Below are positions 57,051 to 64,000 of a DNA stretch of 64,000 nt, in pieces (position 1 is the first letter of the stretch; every line of letters starts with the position of its first letter). A model generated the notes under the pieces. That model had not been told where the DNA came from. It worked only from the letters and a program-made list of their open reading frames with translations, and did no database searches. The position numbers and the translations under genes were made by a program. Origin of the DNA: Cololabis saira (lineage: Eukaryota > Chordata > Actinopteri > Beloniformes > Belonidae); assembly GCF_033807715.1 (NCBI RefSeq), contig NC_084597.1, positions 4,890,558 to 4,954,557 of the forward strand. The letters run 5' to 3'.

Positions 57051-58390
57051 ATGCACTGAGATTCAATACGTTGCCAGGAGTTACTGGCATTTTTAGCTTC
57101 AAGGATAACTGTTCAAAATGTTTTTTTTTATTTATTTTAGGGGAAAAAAAAAGAACTTTCAAATATCAGGTTCAAGTTCAGAAAAAACATGAATATGAAA
57201 AAAATAAATGTGATTCAACAAAAGGAGAGAGAGAATCCATCATAGGTGCCAAAGAAGACTTATACTGAACTTGAAAACATAGAAAAAGCTCTGATGTTCT
57301 GTTTATACTGATAAAACAGCATAAAGATGGAGGGACTCGTCTACAGCATCATTTTCATCGGTTTTGCATAGAGTGAAACTTTATAGGAAATACTCAGGTT
57401 GGCAGGTGGAAATTGAGATTTATAGCACAGATTTGCTTGTTGTTTTGTTTCTTCTATCATAGAGGAGAATCATAAGTTTGTGATATAAATGATCGGAAAT
57501 ACAAAAACAATGACATTGATTTAGTTTTTTATAGGTAATCAGTGACAGTGTTCAACTCCTGGCCTGCAAAGTGTTGTTTAAATGTATCAAAATTATTAAT
57601 TTCTGACTTATTTCTCCCTCTCTGGGTGTTTTTGGTGCAAAATCTTACTGTCGCCGGTATTGTGTTGGTTCAATGTGCTACAATGCTGGTTTGGAAAGGC
57701 TTGCTTTGACACATTATGTCATGTTTCTTCGGTATGTTTGTGATTCCACTCTGCAACAGAGGGATATCATAAATAACTAACCGAACAAAGACATCTAGAT
57801 ATCAAGGCGACCTGCAGTTCCTTATGCTCAGAACGGTGCTTCATGACATGTTCTTCGAGCTGTGAGCCATGTGACAGCATTTTGCAAGCAAAAACATGTT
57901 TAATGTCGTTATTTCTGCGACTTGTCGCCAAAAAAAAAAAAAAAAACGCTGAATGTCCTCAACTTGAGGACTCACACATTTCTCTCATCTACAGCTGTTA
58001 ACAAGATTCTGAAATAACAACAGCCTTGAGGTGTTTACGGTGCGGTGTCTTCAATTATCAGGAGAGCTACCTGGCAGGTTGTATCTAATTCCTTGCAAGG
58101 AGAGAGTGTACACTAACAAGTGTGTTTATTCCTGTCAGCTGTTTTTCCGCCCAGGGGGAAGCACACACTTAAGATAACCTGTTCCTTGTTATAGGTTGTA
58201 TTTATTTCACATTTATTTAACTAGGGCTGGATAGTTTTCCAGTTTTCTATAATTATCCATTTGGTGTAAAATATGTGATTGTTTCCTCCCCTTTTAGTCG
58301 ATGGGATTAAAGTCAGAGTAACAAACACATACAGTGCTTATGTTTATAACACACAATTGTGATTTATTCGGTCTTTTTAGAAATGTAATT
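57051..58390. other. No gene or recognised repeat
   Basis: Unique-looking AT-rich DNA. A lone TAGGGCTGGATAG at 58223 resembles a hAT end, without a partner. Confidence 0.4.
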
Positions 58391-58394
58391 AGAC

Positions 58395-58505
58395 TTGTAG
58401 TTCTCGACAAACGGTCCGGGTCTTGAGACCAATTTTTTGTGGTCCTGGTCTGGTCTCGGTCTCCACAGTCTTTGGTCCTGGTTGTGACATCTTTACATTC
58501 TTGAC
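58395..58505. mobile_element. Possible hAT-like remnant with GGTCTCGGTC motifs
   Basis: Repeated GGTCCTGG/GGTCTCGG words (CCTGGTCTGGTCTCGGTCTC) recall a fish MITE with such subterminal repeats. No ends or duplication were identified. Confidence 0.3.
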
Positions 58506-58562
58506 TTCGGTTACCACAACTTCACCAAATTCTGATTCTTTTTCTGAGTCTAATGAAGTTTA

Positions 58563-60063
58563 CGCTGCGTCCAAAATTGCATACTAAACAGTATATACTC
58601 AAAAAGTATACTTTAGTCCGACACACTTTTGAGTAAATATCAGTAGTCTGCTTTAATTGGGACGTACTACTCAGAGCCACACGGCACTTCCTGCCGTTGG
58701 GAGGGGGAGTTGTTACCATGGTAACAACTCCTGTCACAGCAGCAGTAGCAGCACCGCTCCGCTCTTTCCCGTTTATCCTGGCCCAAACAGTATCCTGAAG
58801 CTGGTTAATATATTATGGAAACTAAAGCGAAATCATACATAATTCCTCACATTTGAATCGTAGCGTGATGGTGGTGCTGCTGCCGCTGCAGCTTTGCTTG
58901 GTACCGCTAACATTATCCTCCATTTTTGTTGGTTGCTAAGTATCTGCGCAGCACTCAGCAAACAAACACAGCTGAATTGCATTGTGGGAAGTTTCTGCTT
59001 AGCTAGTGTCCATCAATCCATACTAATACATTTCTAGTATGGATAGAGCATACTATTGTGTACGTACCAGGGACGTGCAGTTAGGGGAGGCAGGTGAGGT
59101 CATCATGTCAAGTAAAAAAATAAATAATTATAACATCAAATTTATACTAATATTTGTCCACTGATCTTTATGTATGACTAATTTCGAACATTTATTATAG
59201 TCAAAATCGCTGAATTTGCCTATTTCCTGTTCAAATACGGGGCTGAAACGTGAGGTGAGGCAGCAACGAGCCGAGCTTCTGATTGCGCAATCCATCACTA
59301 ACTGGGTTGATACGTGTGATTGGCGCGGCTGGTTGCCGTATCTCTGCATGTCGCCAATATAATGTTTGCAGATACGTTTATTTGACCTGATTTTACACAG
59401 TCTGGCTAATGTCTTTAACCATTAAAGTTTAATGTTTGTTAGTGACATATTTAGTTTCGCTGATGGGAAATAAAACCGCAGTGAAAAGGGCACAGGGTGA
59501 GGCAGACAATACTCTGCCTCACCTGAAGGGGGCGAACGTAAGTCAACGCCGTTCGCTCACGTACGAAAATAAGGAGGACTTTTACAACAAAGTAACGGAG
59601 GTTTTTGTGGCGAAGGACAGGCGCATGGACTTCATTTACAAATAAAAGTAAGACCACAAACACTTTCAATCTTATAAAAAAGAGATTAGACTATGAAAAA
59701 TACAATAGAATATTTAAAAACTAAATTTTGGCTTAAATAAAATATTCTTTGTTTTTCTTTTCATGCTTTTTGTTGAGCAATCTGTATTAAATTGATTAAA
59801 GTATCAGAATTAAATGTTTTAAAAACAACTGAATATTTCACTAAAGGTCAAAATTGTAATCTGTGGTTTTGTACACCAGTCTATACCAGCTACCCTTTTT
59901 GGTTTATATATTTGTAAATCTGACACTAAAGGAGTCAGTGCCTAAAAACCATGAACCTCACCGCACGTCACTGGTACGTACTAATGTTTCGGACGCAAAA
60001 AAAAATCTCACATACTATTTTTGCTACTCATTGGGGTGGATGGATGGAATTTCGGACGCAGCT
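58563..60063. mobile_element. PIF/Harbinger-like MITE with nested hAT
   Basis: CGCTGCGTCCAAAATTGCAT at the left mirrors ATTTCGGACGCAGCT at the right. TTA sits at 58560-58562 and 60064-60066, the 3-bp target typical of PIF/Harbinger. The interior includes GTTGTTACCATGGTAACAAC, a perfect 20-bp palindrome. A hAT element interrupts it at 59068-59973. Confidence 0.65.
59068..59973. mobile_element. hAT-type element (CAGGGACGTGC ends)
   Basis: CAGGGACGTGCAGTTAGGGG at the left and CTCACCGCACGTCACTG at the right. The perfect 8-bp duplication gtacgtac lies at 59060-59067 and 59974-59981. A 69-codon frame inside (59436-59645) has no recognised domain. Confidence 0.85.
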
Positions 60064-60066
60064 TTA

Positions 60067-60660
60067 GTCTTATTATGCTTCACTTTTTTGAAGAGGAAGA
60101 AGTTCAACTGGGTCATGAACTGAGTTGTAGGGTCTCTCTCGCAGTCTGTCTTTCGTAGCTAGATGGTTGTCGGCCCTCGGCTCACTGTGAGATGAGTTAC
60201 AATGTGCGATATTCTTTTTTTTTTTTCCCGTAATTGCATATCTTTTGTCTAAGATGGCCAAAATTGCACATTGTGAATCCGGGTAACACATTACAGTATG
60301 TAGGATGTCTGGTACGAACAGATCTTATGGGGTCGTTCTTCAGCATCTCTCTGGGATCTCTAACTGGGACACGTTCTGAAGCCATTCTGTAGGGGATTTA
60401 CTTCAGCGCTTAGCATCATTTTCCCAATGACAGTAATGCTGTATCTCAATGGAGAAAGCCAGAGTCAAAATGCTTCCTCCACGTTACTTCCCTGTAGGGA
60501 TTATGGTTTGATCTTGATGAGCTGGGCCCTTTTTGCAACATACATGATGCTGAGTTTGCTTTCTGAGCAATTTAACTTCTGTATCATCAGTCCACAAAGC
60601 ATTTTGCATCAGCATTCTGGCTGCACAGCATTTTTTAAATGTATTTCTTGCTGTCCTCTC
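60067..60660. other. No gene or recognised repeat
   Basis: Unassigned DNA with short frames only. Confidence 0.4.
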
Positions 60661-60790
60661 CACTAGCTCCGCTCCCCGGCAGAAGGGGAGCCCCCAGAAC
60701 TCAGAAATACGACCGCACTTCCACTCTTTAAATCCACACTACAAACTAATCTGTTCAAGACTGCCTTCTTCCTCTGACAACAAATGCACC
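60661..60790 (+). pseudogene. LINE ORF2 extreme C-terminus fragment
   Basis: Reading ELRNTTALPLFKSTLQTNLF followed by KTAFFL and a stop at about 60777, this matches the last helix of many CR1/L2/Rex-type LINE proteins (LPxFKSxLKTxLFxxAF). Only about 40 codons remain. Confidence 0.6.
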
Positions 60791-60856
60791 GTCTAAGTTA
60801 TTTTGATACTCTGTAGATTATGGTTTTATTCATGGTATGGTGGAGTTTTGTAAGGG

Positions 60857-60985
60857 AGTGATTCTCAACCGGGGGTCCGTGGACCCCTAATGGTCCGTGG
60901 ACCCCTAGTGGTCCGTGGACCCCTAGTGGTCCGTGGACCCCTAGTGGTCCGTGGTGTAATTGCAAGGGGTCCGTGGGTCTGTGAT
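60857..60985. mobile_element. hAT end remnant with 18-bp tandem repeats
   Basis: GTGATTCTCAACCGGGGGTC resembles a hAT terminus. It runs into about 4.5 units of GGTCCGTGGACCCCTAGT (60874-60955) and GGGGTCCGTGGGTCTG. The His-Gly-Pro-Leu-Gly-Val frame on the minus strand is this repeat. Confidence 0.6.
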
Positions 60986-61188
60986 AATAAAATATATATA
61001 TTTTAAAAAGATCCTCAGACATTTATAGAAATAGATTATTATTTTACTCAAATGTGACCGAGACCTTTATCTACCTAAACTACAGAGGGTCACATGACCT
61101 TCTTTTACTCTTTACGAGTGGAATTCCTTGTATTTTAATCAGAAATCTTGTTTGCATTGTTTGAGTTACTGCAGGACACTGTTCATAC

Positions 61189-61752
61189 TAGTGATGCACC
61201 AAAATGAAAATTTGTGGCCGAAACCGAAAATAATAATAAACACTTGGCCGAATACCGAACGATACCGAACATGGTTCTTCAGCAGTTTTTCATTTATTTT
61301 GCCAATTTTTTCACCATTGCATGAATCAAATAAATTTGATTTAGGCATGCTTTTCAAAGAAAAAAATCTTTTACAAAATTACAAGGTAGAAAATATTTAT
61401 TGAACATAAAAAAATGACATTTTTTTAATTTCCCAGCATTATGTTTTTTTGGTTCCACCTCCTGGTGAATGTTAGGTAAAATTCTTATGGGTTTAGTTTT
61501 TGGTTGGCCAACGATTTATTACGGGAGCGGCCAGTCTATTAGGTAAAATTCTTATGGGGTTAGTTTTTGGTTGGCCAACGATTTATGTAGTGCGCAACGT
61601 TACGGGACGGAGTGGCCAGTCTATTTCCTTATTTTACAATGCCGTTATTAATTGTTCGGTTTTTTCCCCACTTATTCCACCGAACACCGAAAGTGTTTTT
61701 TTGCCGTTTTCGGCCGAACAATTTCGGTTACCGAACAATCGGTGCATCACTA
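61189..61752. mobile_element. hAT MITE (TAGTGATGCACC ends)
   Basis: Left TAGTGATGCACCAAAATGAA, right AACAATCGGTGCATCACTA. The perfect 8-bp duplication gttcatac lies at 61181-61188 and 61753-61760. Subterminal CCGAAACCGAA/TTCGG motifs. An internal direct duplication covers about 61472-61624. Confidence 0.9.
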
Positions 61753-61760
61753 GTTCATAC

Positions 61761-62229
61761 CAACGTAACACCATCTGCATCTGTTACACTAGATAAAAGA
61801 ATGTTCTCTTTCTTCCAGGTGAACATTAAATTGTGTCTTTATTTGCAGGTCTTCTCAGCACTGTACAGAAAATGTGACACAAGTGTTTCAGTCTCACACA
61901 ATGTTGCATTTTAGCGGTACTTTAATATGACGTCAGACCTCCTTACTACCAGAAAATTGTACAGTCACATTCTCTATAGTAAAAACAGTTGATACAAATA
62001 ATAAACTGCGTTTGGCTCCTTAAATAATTCACCTTAATCTAAAACCATTTAAATGTCAGCATTAAATCACAATAACACCTCACTGACTATATTTCCTTTT
62101 TTTAATCACAAATCTTATCTGTAATTTCTGTATGTAAATACCTTCAATTCGACACACATAACCAATTGCAAATAACACAAAATGAATAAATGGACATTAA
62201 ACCCAATTAATTTGTCCTTATTGTTACTG
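61761..62229. other. No gene or recognised repeat
   Basis: Unassigned DNA. A TGACGTCA octamer is at about 61929. Confidence 0.4.
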
Positions 62230-62233
62230 TTAA

Positions 62234-62573
62234 AGGAGCTTGAGGCTCCTTTTAAGAAATGAGACTCCCTAGCGCCACCCTTCACCACGACGGTCGTTGG
62301 CGGTACTGCAGCCAACAGTGAAGCCGGCACGGGAGAACGGGGACAACGTGCATGCAGCGTCATGTGACGTCACATCCACAGGACAGCGCGGGAAAATCGG
62401 GACCGAATTGCAGCACATTTTGCAGCACACAGCCTGTTCAAGGCAAAGGAGAGATACACTAGAGGGCTCATTCTTTTGGGTTTGGAACGCTTCATCTGAC
62501 ATTATTACTAGAAAACTTAAAATGTATACGGATTTTTTTCATAAATCTTGCCACAATCCGGCCTCAAGCTCCT
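62234..62573. mobile_element. TTAA-flanked MITE (AGGAGCTTGAGGC ends)
   Basis: TTAA at 62230-62233 and 62574-62577 flanks AGGAGCTTGAGGC and GCCTCAAGCTCCT. The interior has a 14-bp palindrome ATGTGACGTCACAT (62362-62375). No transposase. Confidence 0.85.
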
Positions 62574-62577
62574 TTAA

Positions 62578-62865
62578 GAGTAACTTATTTACCTGAGTAA
62601 CTTATCAACTCACAGCTGTCTTAAAATAACTCTCACAAACCAAGTTATTAACACATTAAATATCAAGAATATAAGCGGACCTATTATCCGGAGTATCACT
62701 CTTAACACTCGTTACATTACTTACTATTACTATTTAAGCTTCTATTCAGTAAAAACCGGCATTCACGGTGATAGCATTCCGTTAGCCGCTAGCATGCTAA
62801 CGTTAGCTCCGGTCGCGGCTCATTTGACGCTCAGCAAACAAATTTTCTACCCCACTCTTCGTTTT
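62578..62865. other. No feature recognised
   Basis: Unassigned DNA with repeated GTTAGC/GCTAGC words near 62780-62810. Confidence 0.4.
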
Positions 62866-63485
62866 TTACACAAATATGAATCCTTTATTTTTATTACAGA
62901 AAAGAGCACTTAGAGTTATTTTCAATACACATTACAGAGAACACACCAACAGGTTATTTATTGAATCACGATTACTGAAACTTGATGATTTGGTTAAGTT
63001 ACAGACACTCACAATCATGTACAGATAAATGTAAATTATTACCAGAAAACTTACAATACATGTTTACTTTCAGTTTAAATAACGAAGATAGTTGTGGAAA
63101 ATTTAATTTTAAACATTTATTGGCCCGAACAACCTTAAAGCAGATGAGCACTTCAATTGTTGGAATTAAGTTATGGAATTCATTAAATTATGATTTAAAG
63201 GGCTGTATAAACATATTTCAGTTTAAATATAAATTTAAAGAGAAAAAAATAGCAATGTATGGATGAAATAGTCTAAATATATAATATATGCAAATGGAGA
63301 CAGATAATTTATTTTCTTGTTTTTCTTTTCTTGTGATATTAACTAAGTAAAGATTTTCTTCTTCCTGCTCCTTTCTGGTTCTGGAATATGCTTTTGATTG
63401 TGTTGTCATTTTACTTGCTTGCTTCTTTTCTTTGCATATTTCCATGATCGGAATAAATAAAAATGAAATGAAATGAAATTAAATT
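62866..63485 (+). pseudogene. L2-like LINE ORF2 C-terminus, 3' UTR and (ATGAA)n tail
   Basis: The frame opens with QKRALRVIFNTHYREHTNRL (about 62897). After a shift near 63025 it continues LPENLQYMFTFSLNNED and RTTLKQMSTSIVGIKLWNSL (about 63128-63190), ending KEKKIAMYG with a stop at 63264. A 3' UTR with TTCTTCCTGCTCCTTTC and AATAAATAAAAATGAAATG follows, closed by ATGAA units (63466-63482). The copy is 5'-truncated at about 62866. The same C-terminal pattern occurs in the LINE at 39601. Confidence 0.8.
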
Positions 63486-64000
63486 TAGGTGCTTTGCTGT
63501 TTTGTTTTGATCTGGGGGTGAACACTCTGTTTTACAAAAGACAAAATAGTGGAAACAGAACACCCAACAATAATATAAGGGTCACACATCCTTTTCAAAT
63601 TAAGAGCCCCCTAGCAGTTTAAAATGGTTTTATTGTGAAATGTTTGCAGGAAGCTGTTGGGGGAACGCTCATTAACTTGCCAAGTTCAAGTTAGCGCTCC
63701 AAAATGTTAAATAACAAAAACAAAGAAGAACATTAGTAGAGGATGATGGATCGTATTAAAAAAAGAGCTCTTGTTCTGAACGTAGCAGACTCTGATCCAC
63801 CGGAAAGGAAAAAGAAAACAGACGACTCCTCAGAATTGACCAAAACATTGCAGGGGGTCCAGGACCCCAAAAAGGAAAGGAATTATGGTTTTATTCTTTG
63901 TTTTTCCCTTTATCTAAAATGTTCTTGACTGCCTGTAAATTAAATGTTGTTACTATCATTATTGTTTTTTTTTTTAAATTCATTTATTTTTTTTAATTGA
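63486..64000 (+). other. Unassigned; 61-codon frame near the window end
   Basis: A frame at 63743-63928 begins MMDRIKKRALVLNVADSDPP and continues with a Lys/Glu-rich stretch. Such starts are common in hAT/ZMYM-type transposase N-termini, but the frame ends within 61 codons and no zinc finger follows in the window. Confidence 0.25.

Noticed and set aside
60798..61022. His-Gly-Pro-Leu-Gly-Val repeat protein
   Set aside because: 18-bp tandem repeat in a hAT end remnant, read through.

Overview
The window looks like non-coding DNA from a ray-finned fish, probably a percomorph-type teleost. I infer this from the transposable elements: many short hAT, TTAA-type and PIF/Harbinger DNA elements, L2/Rex-like and RTE-like LINE fragments with short microsatellite tails, a Tc1/mariner hairpin, and very long (TA)n, (TTTC)n and (GGAA)n tracts. 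I recognise no complete host gene. Protein-like sequence is limited to broken transposon genes and a few unidentified small ORFs; most long ORFs are simple repeats read through.

Layout. 1-1382: 5' part of a hAT transposon with a broken ZMYM1-like transposase on the minus strand. 2.4-7 kb: SINE/L2 tail, a hAT MITE with perfect 8-bp target duplications, and a 1.8-kb hAT element carrying a TTAA element with a 50-bp minisatellite. 8-11.4 kb: decayed PIF/Harbinger transposase, two fragments of a repeat family called F1 here, and a foldback MITE. 12-18.3 kb: dense nest. One hAT element (14034-17470) contains a TTAA element, a TA-flanked element that has captured ITS2 and the start of 28S rDNA, and another hAT MITE. 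19.4-22 kb: (TA)n-rich MITE and an 830-bp pyrimidine microsatellite. 22.7-33 kb: F1 copies 3-6 separated by unique DNA. 33.4-38.8 kb: solo LTR and two inverted copies of a related family (F2), one split by a 1.55-kb TTAA element. 39.6-44.1 kb: two LINE 3' ends with (TA)n tracts and two copies of one hAT MITE. 45-48.5 kb: F1 copy 7 and a MITE bloated by (GGAA)n. 49-57 kb: nested LINEs, a TTAA element inside a LINE target duplication, a 225-bp palindrome and F1 copy 8. 58.5-63.5 kb: Harbinger-like element with a nested hAT, another hAT, a TTAA MITE and an L2-type LINE end.

The elements do not form a pathway. The sequence records successive insertions, many datable by nesting: 13 hAT-type elements have readable 8-bp duplications, six elements are flanked by TTAA, and one TTAA insertion is confirmed by an empty paralogous site in this window. 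The best candidates for something undescribed are the F1/F2 families (hairpin ends, internal 139-bp tandem repeats, no long inverted repeats), the rDNA-carrying element, and the microsatellites that grow at one fixed place inside one MITE family. Boundaries without a stated target duplication are approximate, and family names rest on my recognition of motifs, with no database search.
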